Shown in pieces: positions 50,232-59,864 of a stretch of 64,000 nt of DNA. The notes beneath the pieces are model-generated. The model was not told the DNA's origin. It did no database searches and saw only the letters and a list, made by a program, of their open reading frames with translations. The position numbers and the translations under genes were made by a program. The stretch's first letter is position 1. Every line of letters begins with the position of its first letter. The DNA comes from an uncultured Porphyromonadaceae bacterium (GTDB lineage: Bacteria; Bacteroidota; Bacteroidia; Bacteroidales; Muribaculaceae), in contig UQUV01000006.1 of NCBI GenBank assembly GCA_900544305.1, positions 1-64,000 of the forward strand. Reading direction: 5' to 3'.

Positions 50232-51812
50232 ATGAAAAATTTAATGTGTTTTTTGTCAGTGCTTGCAATGAGTGTTTTTCTTTTTGCATGCTCTGAAGAG
50301 GAGCCGGCTACGCCGGTTGGAACTATCGACTTTACGGTGAAGGCCGATGGGGCTAAAGTGACGCTGGAATGGACAGCCGACGGAAAGGCTTACGACATTT
50401 GGCGTGCTTACGATGCCGTGGTTTTCGAAAAAGTTGCGGAAGGGGTGAAGGAAAGCCCTTATGTTGAAACATTGGATGTTGCCGACAATACGGAGGTGAC
50501 ATACCGTATGGTAGAAAAAGGCGGCTATCCTTATAGCCAGGAGGTGAAAATGAAAGAACAGTCGGTTCGTATCGGTCTGATGACGGACGACGAACTGCTT
50601 GACCTTGTGCAGGCTGCTACACTGAAGTATTTCTATGACTTCGCTGAGCCTAACAGCAAGATGGCCCGTGAGCGTGATGCGAGCGGTGACGTTGTGACTA
50701 CCGGTGGTACCGGTTTTGGTATTATGGCGCTGATTGCCGGAGCTGAACGTGGCTTTATCACACGTGATCAGGCATACGGCCACATCCGTACGATTACAGA
50801 CTTCCTGATGCGTGTAGAACGTTTCCATGGTGTATATGCCCATTGGTATAATGGTAGCAACGGTACGGTGAAACCTTTCAGCCAGAAGGATGATGGTGGC
50901 GATGTGATTGAAACTGCATTTTTGATGCAGGGATTGCTGACTGCCAAGGAATATTTTGGAAACGGTAATGCGGAAGAAAAGAAACTTGCCGATGACATTG
51001 AAGAAATATGGAAAGGTGTTGAATGGTCGTTCTATACTCAAGGCAAAAACTGCCTCACATGGCACTGGTCAAAGAACTATGGATTTGAAATGAATCTTGA
51101 TATCCGTGGTTGGAACGAAGGTTTGATTGCCTATGTGCTTGCTGCAGCTTCTCCTACTTATCCTATTACAAAGGATGTGTACGTTGAAGGCTTTACAAGC
51201 AACGGTGGCATTAAGAACGGACGTACTTATTACGACATCGTGTTGCCGTTGGGTAGCGACGGTGAAAAGGGCGGACCGCTGTTCTTCTGTCATTATTCAT
51301 TCCTCGGACTTGACCCGCGCGGTTTGAAGGACCATGTATGCAATGACTATTTTGAACAGAACAAGGCACACACGCTCATCAACCGTGCTTACTGTATCGA
51401 CAATCCTAAAAACCATGTAGGATATTCTGAAAATTTCTGGGGTCTGACAGCTTCCGATTGTCCGATTGCCGGATATATTGCTCATGCTCCGGGTAACAAC
51501 GACAACGGTACGGTAACACCGACTGCTGCATTGTCATCAATGCCTTATGCTCAGGAAGAATGTATGGCTGTGTTGAAGTATCTCTACCGTGATTTGGGTG
51601 ATATCGCCTTCGGTGAATACGGTTTCTATGATGCCATCAATTTGGGTGCAAATGATAAAGTGGTTGAATCATATTTGGCAATCGACCAAGGTCCGATTGT
51701 GGCAATGATTGAGAACTACCGTTCACAATTGCTTTGGAACCTGTTCATGCAGAACGAGGACGTTCAGCGTGGTTTGAAACTCTTGGGCTTTACTTCTCCG
51801 TACATCCACTAA
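50232..51812 (+). CDS. Glucoamylase-like lipoprotein (GH144-type, likely beta-1,2-glucan active)
   Basis: 526 residues. A lipobox (VFLFACSEEEP) precedes a fibronectin-like domain at ~30-110 (TIDFTVKADGAKVTLEWTADGKAYDIWRAY). The catalytic (alpha/alpha)6 domain follows: DLVQAATLKYFYDFAEPNSKMARERDASGDVVTTGGTGFGIMALI, GVYAHWYNG, DGGDVIETAFLMQGLL, IRGWNEGLIAYVLAAASP, and GLTASDCPIAGY. This is the PF10091 glycoamylase-like domain of GH144, whose studied Bacteroidota members are endo-beta-1,2-glucanases. It is probably surface or periplasmic and monocistronic. Specificity is inferred from the family. No SusC/SusD pair is nearby. Confidence 0.85.
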   Translation: MKNLMCFLSVLAMSVFLFACSEEEPATPVGTIDFTVKADGAKVTLEWTADGKAYDIWRAYDAVVFEKVAEGVKESPYVETLDVADNTEVTYRMVEKGGYPYSQEVKMKEQSVRIGLMTDDELLDLVQAATLKYFYDFAEPNSKMARERDASGDVVTTGGTGFGIMALIAGAERGFITRDQAYGHIRTITDFLMRVERFHGVYAHWYNGSNGTVKPFSQKDDGGDVIETAFLMQGLLTAKEYFGNGNAEEKKLADDIEEIWKGVEWSFYTQGKNCLTWHWSKNYGFEMNLDIRGWNEGLIAYVLAAASPTYPITKDVYVEGFTSNGGIKNGRTYYDIVLPLGSDGEKGGPLFFCHYSFLGLDPRGLKDHVCNDYFEQNKAHTLINRAYCIDNPKNHVGYSENFWGLTASDCPIAGYIAHAPGNNDNGTVTPTAALSSMPYAQEECMAVLKYLYRDLGDIAFGEYGFYDAINLGANDKVVESYLAIDQGPIVAMIENYRSQLLWNLFMQNEDVQRGLKLLGFTSPYIH

Positions 51813-51830
51813 CGGAGTTGATATAAACGA

Positions 51831-51868
51831 AAAACGAGCTGTCTGCAGCGTGCAGACGGCTCGTTTTT
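51831..51868. terminator. Strong terminator between the GH144-like gene and polysaccharide locus 2
   Basis: A 17-bp stem, 51831-51847 against 51851-51867, with one G-T pair and loop GCG. A-rich on the left and T-rich on the right, so it can serve both converging transcripts. Confidence 0.9.
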
Positions 51869-51920
51869 GTATGTTTGGGTGGATTCTTACACAATCCTTT
51901 TTATCTTGTTGTTTCGCGGC

Positions 51921-54275
51921 TTAAAACGAATGTACGCGCGGCTGGTCAACCCCGTTAAGGATAAGCGACAAATTCGGCAGGGTTTTGCTTGTATACAGCT
52001 CTTCCAATTCTGAAATCTGACCTTTTTCGAACAGGTTTGCGCGTGCGATGAAGAACGTTCTGTCGGCCATTCTCGCTATTTGTTTTGTGTCACTGATAAT
52101 GTTTATTGGAGTACTGTCGATAATGATAATGTCGTAACGTTCTCGTATCTGTCCGATGAGCGTTTCCAGACGGCTGCTTTCGAGCAGTTCGGCAGGATTG
52201 GGTGGGAGGAATCCTGCTGCTATGATGCTTAGATTTTTAATGTCTGGTATTTTGTATATAATATCGTCAGTTTCATTTAGATTATTGAGATATTCGCTAA
52301 TGCCGATGGCGGGTGAATTCACAATTTTACTTAGCGTGCCATATCGTAGGTCAAGGTCGATTAACAGCACTTTTTTCTTCTCAAAAGCCAACGAGGTGGC
52401 TAAATTCAGGCAAAAGAAAGTCTTTCCGCTTCTTGGTGCGAATGATGTGACAAGTATTGTCTCTTTTTCTCCTCGAGTCATAAAATTGACACTAGTACAT
52501 AAACTGCGGAAGGCTTCGTTGACGGGTACGATTCTTTCTGTGTTTTGTCTGACAACAATCTTGGGCTGTGAAGCTTTTTTAGGAGCAACATGAAACAGGT
52601 TTCGGATTGCTTCGATTCTAGATGGCTTGTCAACTTGTGGTATAACTGCTATAGGTTGCAGGAGACAGTCTTTGAAATCTTGTTTCGATTTGACGGTTTT
52701 GTCAAATGTTTTTTGAAGAATGAAAAGTGCCATCGGGATTCCGAACATGCCCATCAGTAGACATAGAACGAGGAGTAGCGGACGCGGAATATCATTTGAC
52801 TTTAAGTCGTTGGCTTGTGATATGATTCGTACAATATCCGCGTCAGTGTTAATTACCATCAATAGAGTTTCTCTTTTTTTGAGAAACTTTAAGTATTCAT
52901 GTTCTTTATTTTGTCGTAGGCGAGTCAATTCAGTCAGGACAAGTTCGTTTCTGTTCGACTCTGGTATTTCTGACTTTAACTGCTTTAGTTTCTTTTGTAT
53001 GTTGTTTAATTCTGCTGTTACAGTTGCTTTTTGGCGGTTTACTGATGTGATGATGTTCTTTTGTTGCTCGGATAAAAGTTGGTGTAGTTCTTTTACGTTT
53101 GGGTTACTATTTCCAGATATTCTTTCCAGTTTCTTGTATTCAAACAATTGGCGGTTATAGTCCGTAATCATTTTTAGTAAAAATCTATCGGCCATTTCAC
53201 CCGGAAGGGAAATAGGCTGAATGTCCTTTCCGTTCGATTGCGAGAGTATTGCCGTTGTAGCTTTCAGTTTTGTCTCCAGCTCAAATCTTGCCTGTTCGTA
53301 CTTTTGTATTTCAGCCAGAGCGTCTTTATTGTCGGTTTCAACCGAAATTATTTTATGCTGTTGCATATAGCTTGCAATTTTCGCCTCGGTTTCAAGTAAT
53401 TCCTTCTCAACTTTTTCCATACGTTCTGCCAGTATAGGCATAGCCTTGCGGGCACTGGTGTTTAGCTCCTCTCTCCAGTGACGGTTGTAGATAACAGGCA
53501 GTGTGTTCAGAAAGTCTGTTGCCCTTTGTTTGGATTCGTCGGTAAACGTAAATTCGAGAACTGTCGAGTATTTGTCTGTCATTGTGTATGACAGACGCTT
53601 GCGTAATTCGTTGATGGTCAAAAGTGTCGACATGTATTGTATGTCAACCGTCTTACCGATGTAATTCGTTGTGAAATCGGTTGTGTCGATTATTATATTT
53701 CCAATCTGACTTGAGAATGGAACTCCTGCAGTAGCTTCAATGGTTTCGATTTTAATACGCTTGTCATTGGCGCGTAATTCTGTGATGAGGAAATGGTTGT
53801 GAGCTGCAATGCGGATTTTTAACGATGCCGTTTCCACACCGTTGTGCTCAACTTCGAGAAAAGTAACTTTTATTGGTGATTCTCGGTATAAGTCGTTTGC
53901 TCTGCCTATACCAGATTTTTCATAATAACGGTACTGGAGATGTAAAGAGTCGGTCACTTCTCCTAATAGACGATTAGAATTGATATATTCCATTTCATTC
54001 TCAAAAGACGTGTTCATTCTAATTTCAGAGAAGTTCATGAGGGTCGCAATGTCATAACTCATCGGGAATCCCCTGTCGGTATATTTTAGGGTGAATTGTG
54101 ATGTCAGAGTATTTGATTTGGGTAAAAAGAGCAATACGGTGATGCCTCCAAGCAGGCACATCACCGTAATAACTATTATGGTTTTCAGGTGGTTTCTCCA
54201 CCATTTTATGAATGCCGATAAACTTAATTCTGTAGAATATTTGTTATGGGCATAATCATTCGATTCGTTTTTCAT
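51921..54275 (-). CDS. Wzc-like chain-length protein with intact BY-kinase motifs, locus 2
   Basis: 784 residues. Wzz domain with the first membrane segment near residue 37 (IIVITVMCLLGGITVLLFL), a long periplasmic coiled-coil part, and a second segment near 515 (LLLVLCLLMGMFGIPMALFIL). The cytoplasmic kinase domain has Walker A SFAPRSGKTFFCLNLA, Walker A' VLLIDLDLRYG and Walker B YDIIIIDSTP, all intact. The C terminus (LILNGVDQPRVHSF) has no tyrosine cluster, so the usual autophosphorylation tail is missing. It should control chain length and export in locus 2 with the Wza-like lipoprotein upstream. Confidence 0.9.
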   Translation of the reverse strand: MKNESNDYAHNKYSTELSLSAFIKWWRNHLKTIIVITVMCLLGGITVLLFLPKSNTLTSQFTLKYTDRGFPMSYDIATLMNFSEIRMNTSFENEMEYINSNRLLGEVTDSLHLQYRYYEKSGIGRANDLYRESPIKVTFLEVEHNGVETASLKIRIAAHNHFLITELRANDKRIKIETIEATAGVPFSSQIGNIIIDTTDFTTNYIGKTVDIQYMSTLLTINELRKRLSYTMTDKYSTVLEFTFTDESKQRATDFLNTLPVIYNRHWREELNTSARKAMPILAERMEKVEKELLETEAKIASYMQQHKIISVETDNKDALAEIQKYEQARFELETKLKATTAILSQSNGKDIQPISLPGEMADRFLLKMITDYNRQLFEYKKLERISGNSNPNVKELHQLLSEQQKNIITSVNRQKATVTAELNNIQKKLKQLKSEIPESNRNELVLTELTRLRQNKEHEYLKFLKKRETLLMVINTDADIVRIISQANDLKSNDIPRPLLLVLCLLMGMFGIPMALFILQKTFDKTVKSKQDFKDCLLQPIAVIPQVDKPSRIEAIRNLFHVAPKKASQPKIVVRQNTERIVPVNEAFRSLCTSVNFMTRGEKETILVTSFAPRSGKTFFCLNLATSLAFEKKKVLLIDLDLRYGTLSKIVNSPAIGISEYLNNLNETDDIIYKIPDIKNLSIIAAGFLPPNPAELLESSRLETLIGQIRERYDIIIIDSTPINIISDTKQIARMADRTFFIARANLFEKGQISELEELYTSKTLPNLSLILNGVDQPRVHSF

Positions 54276-54315
54276 TAATTGTTTTTAAAAAGCAACAAAT
54301 ACAAAAAAAGACAAC

Positions 54316-55116
54316 CTATTTTTTCACCAGATTAACCACGAGAATAGAAATTGACGTGAGTAATGAGGTAATGGATAACCATAGGCTGATGGAGCGCACG
54401 CTGTTCTGGTTGATGGTTGATTGTCCGGCGCGCACTTCGTTGGGTTTGACATATATAATGTCGTTCTGCCGCAGGTAGTAGGCTGGCGAGTTGAATATGT
54501 CTTTCGAGCGGAGGTCGAGTTTGAAATTCTGGCGTTCGCCGTTTTCTTCACGGATGACATACACCTCGTCGCGAAGCCCGTAGATAGTCAGGTCGCCTGC
54601 CATAGCAATGGCTTCCAGTACTGTAACTTTATCGCCCTCAATGCTATAAGTGCCTGGATTTTTCACTTCGCCGAGCACCGAAACCTTGAAGTTCATAAAT
54701 TCTATGGTTACAACCATATCTTTCAGCAGGTCACGTTCCGTCAGTTCGCGGGTTATTTTCTCTTGCAATGCCCAGCGGCTCAGTCCTGCTGCATGAATTT
54801 TGCCCAATACTGGGAAATCGATATCTCCGTTATTGTCTACCACATAGCCTGACAGATATTGATTGGTGTTATATGTTGCAGTCGGAGCTCCTGCGCGGTT
54901 TGCCTGCACCGACATGTTGAACATTGCCGCCAATTCCGGATCTTTTGTTGAAACTATGATTGACAGCATGTCTTTCGGTTGTATGATGATACTTTGCCGG
55001 CTCTCAATCGGCTGCGTCACCCCTGGTTCAACATCCTGTATGTAGTTGATTTTTTCCGGTGTTTTACAAGCCGTCAGACATGCAATCAAGCATATAATTA
55101 AAAATAAACGATTCAT
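54316..55116 (-). CDS. Polysaccharide export lipoprotein (Wza-like), locus 2
   Basis: 266 residues from the ATG at 55114-55116 (MNRLFLIICLIACLTACKTP), giving a clean lipobox; the ATG at 55149 adds 11 residues and spoils the signal. The export domain has QSIIIQPKDMLSIIVSTKDPELAAMFN and YVVDNNGDIDFPVLGKIHAAGLS. The SLBB part is VTIEFMNFKVSVLGEVKNPGTYSI. A hydrophobic C terminus follows. It is clearly paralogous to the locus 1 product at 22741. It sits 40 bp before the Wzc-like gene. Confidence 0.9.
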   Translation of the reverse strand: MNRLFLIICLIACLTACKTPEKINYIQDVEPGVTQPIESRQSIIIQPKDMLSIIVSTKDPELAAMFNMSVQANRAGAPTATYNTNQYLSGYVVDNNGDIDFPVLGKIHAAGLSRWALQEKITRELTERDLLKDMVVTIEFMNFKVSVLGEVKNPGTYSIEGDKVTVLEAIAMAGDLTIYGLRDEVYVIREENGERQNFKLDLRSKDIFNSPAYYLRQNDIIYVKPNEVRAGQSTINQNSVRSISLWLSITSLLTSISILVVNLVKK

Positions 55117-55167
55117 ATAATTGGTATATTTTATGCAAAGATAAAACAAAAACTCAATTATTAGGTA

Positions 55168-56160
55168 CTATTCTGATTTAAATGTTATATCATCAGTGCG
55201 AGGATGTACAAATTCAAATTCCAAAGTTCTTGCCAAGCCTTCTCCTAAAGTATATGGAGCTTTAAATCCTGATTTCAACATTTTCGAGGAGTCAAATTCT
55301 GTTGTTGCGCAAAATTTCTTCACACGCACGGAACTGATAGTTAGTTTCTTTCGAGTTACGAATGCCAATAAATCAAAGCAATATCCTCCCAACATTCCTA
55401 ACCAATAAGGGAAATGTGTAGTTGGAATATGTTTGCCTAAAACTTTACTAACATGTCCAACAAGTTCGTTCATCGTAAAATCTGGTTTGTCGATGTAATT
55501 GTAGACATTATATCCTGTTGTACAGTGCTCGATAATGAATTGGACGAATGCAACAATATTACCAACATATGCCATTGATTTTTTGTTGTTTCCGCTACCA
55601 ATCATTGCAAATTTACCACTGGAAATTTGTTTTAATAGGTTATATACATTTCCACGGTTCCGTTCACCGAAGATAACTGTAGGCCGAACAATATTTATAT
55701 TCCAGTCTTTGTGTGTTTTAGCCCATTTTTGAAGAACTTGTTCTGCTTGCCATTTTGATTTTCCATAGTGATTGAATGGATCTTTTTCATGTTCTTCATT
55801 CGGATTGATCTTGTTGAGGCCATATACAGCAACAGATGAAAAGAAGATGATGCGTTTAACTCCATTCTTTTCCATTGCTTTTAATGTAGTTTCCATTCCG
55901 CCTACGTTTACATCGTAATATAGTGATACCGGAGAAACGTCATCTCTGTGTTGGGCGGCCAAAAGTATTACGACATCTGCACCTTGAAGTTTCTCGTCCA
56001 TTAGTTTTTGATCTCTAACGTCTCCAATTTCTGTGATGTCGTTGAAGAAATGACTTGGCAATAAATCAATATTTTTTAATTCGTATTTGCCTGTGGGTTT
56101 CAATAAATCCAGAAGTCTTGTTCCTACAAAACCACTGGCTCCAATCATTGTAATTTTCAT
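55168..56160 (-). CDS. NAD-dependent epimerase/dehydratase, locus 2
   Basis: 330 residues. Extended SDR: the NAD-binding GASGFVGTRLLD at residue 7, the ILLAAQHRDDVSP segment, the SSVAVYGLNK strand, and the catalytic Tyr and Lys in HYGKSK near residue 131. It makes or interconverts a nucleotide sugar, for example a UDP-sugar epimerase or 4-ketoreductase, which one is unclear. It follows the WbuB-like glycosyltransferase by 11 bp and precedes wza, a common arrangement in Bacteroidales capsule loci. Confidence 0.85.
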   Translation of the reverse strand: MKITMIGASGFVGTRLLDLLKPTGKYELKNIDLLPSHFFNDITEIGDVRDQKLMDEKLQGADVVILLAAQHRDDVSPVSLYYDVNVGGMETTLKAMEKNGVKRIIFFSSVAVYGLNKINPNEEHEKDPFNHYGKSKWQAEQVLQKWAKTHKDWNINIVRPTVIFGERNRGNVYNLLKQISSGKFAMIGSGNNKKSMAYVGNIVAFVQFIIEHCTTGYNVYNYIDKPDFTMNELVGHVSKVLGKHIPTTHFPYWLGMLGGYCFDLLAFVTRKKLTISSVRVKKFCATTEFDSSKMLKSGFKAPYTLGEGLARTLEFEFVHPRTDDITFKSE

Positions 56161-56171
56161 ATCGATATATT

Positions 56172-57359
56172 TTATAGATTTTTAATAAAAGTGTAGCATC
56201 TTTGCATTTGTGTATCGAAATCAAAGTCATTTTTAGATACATTGATGCAATTTGCTGATAATTGTTTGTATTCATCCGTTGAAAGGGAATTTAATTTGAT
56301 GATATTCTCTTTCAACTTTTCATAATCTCCAGGATTTGATACATATCCAACCTTATATTCCTTAATGATTTCAGCACCTTCGCCTCCTCCGCAAAAGATT
56401 ACAGGAATACCGATGGGAAGAATGTCAAAGATTTTTGAAGGCACAGCTCCTTTGATTCTCACGGCTAAAGGCACTATTGAGGCATCATATTTTGAAAGTT
56501 CTTCGGCGATTTTATCTTTTGAAACATACCCATGATAAAATACATTACAATCATGTTCGGCAATGTAGCTTTCAATCTCTTTTGCTTGGTTTCCGCCTCC
56601 GTAAAGATGAAATTCGATGCCCAAATTTTTGAAGTTAATATTTTTAATAATTCCTAAAATGTCTTGCGCTACACCTAAAAGGCCAGCATAGACAATTTTT
56701 AATTGTGGATTACGCTCTTTGTATGCAATGTCGATGTTGTATCGTTGTAAGTTTCGGTATAAAAATTTAGCTTTTGGTGATTCAAAATCAGAAATATGTT
56801 TTAATATTTCGTTGGATTGACCAAAAATACCATCCGATTTTCTATAAATGAATTTCTCAATTTTGGCAAATATTTTATGCATTTTACTGCCTTCTTTCAT
56901 TGCTCCCAATTCAATCGCCGACAATGGCCATAAGTCGGAAATGTTTAACAACGTCTTTCTTTTGAATAGGCATTTGAAAAGCATTATGGCAGAACATGAA
57001 ACAAACAAAGGTGGACTTTGTATAATAACTCGATCGTATTTTCTAATGGTTCTTGGTTTAAATGCAAATAGCCACATCATAAGAGCAAAAGAAATCATAC
57101 CCCATGCTCGGAGTATAGGATTCTTGGATACAGAGGCATAAGTCCAATAACGGTAAATTGTGCTTCCGTTTATTTGCTCTTTTTTATACAATCTGCCTCG
57201 ATATCCATCAAATATTTTTCCTTTCGGATAATTGGGAAGGCATGTTAATACGTCGACTTCCGCTCCTTCTTTTTTCAACCCTTCAGCCATATTGGTAATT
57301 CGAGAAGGTGCGGCTCCTAATTCTGGATAGTAATAAAATGAAACTAATAGAATTCTCAT
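56172..57359 (-). CDS. Glycosyltransferase family 4 (WbuB/WcaI-like), locus 2
   Basis: 395 residues. The N terminus RILLVSFYYYPELGAAPSRITNMAEGLKKEGAEVDVLTCLPNYPKGKIFDGYRG is the signature of WbuB/WcaI-type enzymes. The C-terminal half has KIVYAGLLGVAQDILGII and the donor-site region AGAVPSKIFDILP in the form KGAVPSKIFDILPIGIPVIFCG. It probably transfers a deoxyhexosamine or hexose to the growing repeat unit; the sugar cannot be assigned. It starts 4 bp after the heparinase-like gene. Confidence 0.85.
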   Translation of the reverse strand: MRILLVSFYYYPELGAAPSRITNMAEGLKKEGAEVDVLTCLPNYPKGKIFDGYRGRLYKKEQINGSTIYRYWTYASVSKNPILRAWGMISFALMMWLFAFKPRTIRKYDRVIIQSPPLFVSCSAIMLFKCLFKRKTLLNISDLWPLSAIELGAMKEGSKMHKIFAKIEKFIYRKSDGIFGQSNEILKHISDFESPKAKFLYRNLQRYNIDIAYKERNPQLKIVYAGLLGVAQDILGIIKNINFKNLGIEFHLYGGGNQAKEIESYIAEHDCNVFYHGYVSKDKIAEELSKYDASIVPLAVRIKGAVPSKIFDILPIGIPVIFCGGGEGAEIIKEYKVGYVSNPGDYEKLKENIIKLNSLSTDEYKQLSANCINVSKNDFDFDTQMQRCYTFIKNL

Positions 57360-57363
57360 AATC

Positions 57364-58905
57364 TTAACGTATAGAAATATTATAAGTTGTTGTTCCTTTG
57401 AAATGTATGTCGATTACTTTTGTCGAGTGAAAAGTATTGTATTCTGTTGAAATCATTGCATCGCGGATTTCGATGTGTATTGCATTATTAATACTGATTC
57501 TTGCATGCGTCGTGATGATTTCATTTTCTGAAACTTGTTCCACCTCTTCTTTATGCCACAGATGAATGTGGCTGATTGCTTCCGCTGCTATTTCATCTTC
57601 AACTGAAAACGTATTGCCGTTGATTCCGAATTTTCTATTGCAGGCTATTCCGAATCCGTTGTGAGTGGCTTCGATACTGTTTTCAGTATCTTTTAATAGC
57701 TTGACTTTTGCTCTTTTCCCGACTCGGAATCCTCCCCACACTTCACTTGAATTACGATTCCCGATGCTGACCGTGTTGTGTGCAACTGTGCTGCGTTCAT
57801 ATTGTCTGCGTGCAGTTTTATTGTAGGTCGATATGCCTGTGTCGACAACAATTGGCATTCCGTCAATACGGAGTTCATAGTTGAAGGTATCGGCGTGTGT
57901 ATGTCCCGGTTGATAGGTGGCGGTAATATTTCCAGCATCCACAATCGCTTCTATCCGTTCCGATTTCAGTTTCCGATACCCGCATTCGTTTAATGCTATT
58001 TTGTCCCACTTTAAGTTTAGGCGATTGGCGTATGCCATTAGCATTTCAGGCGTTGGTGCTATACCATTTGCAGCATCGTTGAACAGCGGATAGGTCTTGT
58101 CTTGGTAAACAATACTTTCCAGATGTCCTAACATCAACACGCTGTAGTCTTTGAGTTTGTTTGTGATGATGTTTTGATCAGTAAACCGTTCATTGTTGAC
58201 AGAAAAATTATAACAGTCCAAAAGACGGTCGAGCAGAATACAATGATACATAGGCGACTGTTCATAATGTGAACCGTCGGCGAGAATCTGTTCTTTTAGT
58301 TCCTTTAGTAATAGCTTGGAAGCCTTGCTGAACATTCGCTTGTCATTGAAATAGATGGCACTGATGAACCATGCATAGGAGTCTTCCAAAAGATGGTTGC
58401 CGAGCAAATGGAATTCCAGTTTCTTTTCCAGTAGTCGGACTTGTGAATATAACGGGTCATTCCACCTTTTCAAATGTTCGCTGTCTGCATTATGTTGTGA
58501 AATGAATTTTATCCAATTAATGCTCCGTAGGGCAATCGGGTAGGGGTCAAGACCGATACGGTTGTGTGGCAGTTCTTCAATAAACTTGTCAATCCATTGG
58601 CTGGCTTCTGTGTAGTCAATACCCTCTTGTTGTAGCCAGTCCATATAGTTTAGGTTATAAGTCCAAAGCATTCCGTTCTCCGTATCGTTCCACGAAACAA
58701 AAGGCGATGAAATATTGAGAAACGAGAATTCTCCGTTTTCATAGCATTTGTATTTCGGAATAAATGGTACACAATGGCAACCTTCGACATTTTTATCGCA
58801 TACAAATTCCTTATAATTCGCTTTCCCCAAGCGATTCTTAATTTGAAAAGCGATTTGTGTGGGCTTGATATGTCTAACCGTCCGAAGTATGAGTGGAATG
58901 TTCAT
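57364..58905 (-). CDS. Heparinase II/III-like protein, locus 2
   Basis: 513 residues. An N-terminal alpha-barrel (~60-280; WLQQEGIDYTEASQWIDKFIEELP, HLLGNHLLEDSYAWFISAIYF) is followed by a beta-sandwich. The heparinase II/III motif is YQPGHTHADTFNYELRIDGMPIVVDTGIS, with the YERSTVAHNTVSI strand after it. No signal peptide is seen, so it is probably cytoplasmic. Such proteins occur in many polysaccharide biosynthesis loci, where their job (trimming or modifying the glycan rather than growth on uronic-acid polymers) is unsettled. Its start overlaps the preceding glycosyltransferase by 4 nt. Confidence 0.85.
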   Translation of the reverse strand: MNIPLILRTVRHIKPTQIAFQIKNRLGKANYKEFVCDKNVEGCHCVPFIPKYKCYENGEFSFLNISSPFVSWNDTENGMLWTYNLNYMDWLQQEGIDYTEASQWIDKFIEELPHNRIGLDPYPIALRSINWIKFISQHNADSEHLKRWNDPLYSQVRLLEKKLEFHLLGNHLLEDSYAWFISAIYFNDKRMFSKASKLLLKELKEQILADGSHYEQSPMYHCILLDRLLDCYNFSVNNERFTDQNIITNKLKDYSVLMLGHLESIVYQDKTYPLFNDAANGIAPTPEMLMAYANRLNLKWDKIALNECGYRKLKSERIEAIVDAGNITATYQPGHTHADTFNYELRIDGMPIVVDTGISTYNKTARRQYERSTVAHNTVSIGNRNSSEVWGGFRVGKRAKVKLLKDTENSIEATHNGFGIACNRKFGINGNTFSVEDEIAAEAISHIHLWHKEEVEQVSENEIITTHARISINNAIHIEIRDAMISTEYNTFHSTKVIDIHFKGTTTYNISIR

Positions 58906-59864
58906 TTTGTTAATAATGAAGTGTATAAGTTTTTGATACCAGTGACTGTTGCTTCTGTGAAATCTGAGTTATATGTCTTTATTTTTGCTTGTTCGAGTGC
59001 TTTGGAAAAACTTTTTGAATTATTATATTCAAACAAAATTACCTCTTTGGGACGGGGGACACGGTTTGTTGCGATTGTAGGCTTCTTTAAGTATAGTGCT
59101 TCTTTTATTGATATGGCATCACCATCGGTCGCAGTTGCACGTATCATTACGTCTGCATTTTTTAGAACAGCAAAGAAAGAATGGATTTCGGATATAAAAA
59201 TAACATTCTTGAATGGTTTGTTATAGTGTTTTATATAGTCCTTTGATGGGTCAGATACAATTAGAATCGAGTCATTAGCGTAGTCTGAAAAGTAATGGAT
59301 TAAAAAGTCAATACCATAGATTTCTTCTCCTTTATTTGTGAAACTTCTTGCAGATGCATTTGTGCAATAAAGGGTTTTTCCATCCTCCTTTAATTCTGCA
59401 ATTTGTTGTAAGTAACAAGTTGGAACAAATCCATCTTCATAAGGAGGAATGAATGCTGACATTAATTGTGTCTGTTTGTTCCATTTTTTTGCTTTCTCAA
59501 AACTTTTGTCATTGATGACAATTGGAACTGTGCATAAACTGACAGCGAGTTTGTCAATCCAATTTTTTATAGCAGAAAAGCGTCCAAGATCTCCATGAAC
59601 TGTTAAAATTGATTTCTTTCCGAACAACATGCTTATTGCGACATAAAAAAGTCTTAATATCGGATGTGACGCATGGATATGAATAATTTTATGTTTTGCA
59701 ATTTGCTTTACTTGTTTATTCAACGATGTTGCCTTGTAGTCACAAAGGTCTACATCAAATGATTCTTTTTCTAACCATTTGATTAGTCGCTCAATATGAA
59801 TAGTTACACCGCCAATTCCTGCAGTTTTGGGGAGAGTGCCGATAATAAGAATTGGAGAATTCAT
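58902..59864 (-). CDS. Glycosyltransferase family 4-like, locus 2
   Basis: 320 residues. It starts with PILIIGTLPKTAGIGGVTIHIERLIKWLEKESFDVDLCDYK, the usual first strand-helix of GT-B enzymes. HIHASHPILRLFYVAI and SILTVHGDLGRF follow, then the donor-site-like DAISIKEALYLKKPTIATN. It is short for GT4, and the central strand motif is weak. Overlaps of 4 nt with both neighbours show tight coupling. Sugar specificity is unknown. Confidence 0.75.
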   Translation of the reverse strand: MNSPILIIGTLPKTAGIGGVTIHIERLIKWLEKESFDVDLCDYKATSLNKQVKQIAKHKIIHIHASHPILRLFYVAISMLFGKKSILTVHGDLGRFSAIKNWIDKLAVSLCTVPIVINDKSFEKAKKWNKQTQLMSAFIPPYEDGFVPTCYLQQIAELKEDGKTLYCTNASARSFTNKGEEIYGIDFLIHYFSDYANDSILIVSDPSKDYIKHYNKPFKNVIFISEIHSFFAVLKNADVMIRATATDGDAISIKEALYLKKPTIATNRVPRPKEVILFEYNNSKSFSKALEQAKIKTYNSDFTEATVTGIKNLYTSLLTK

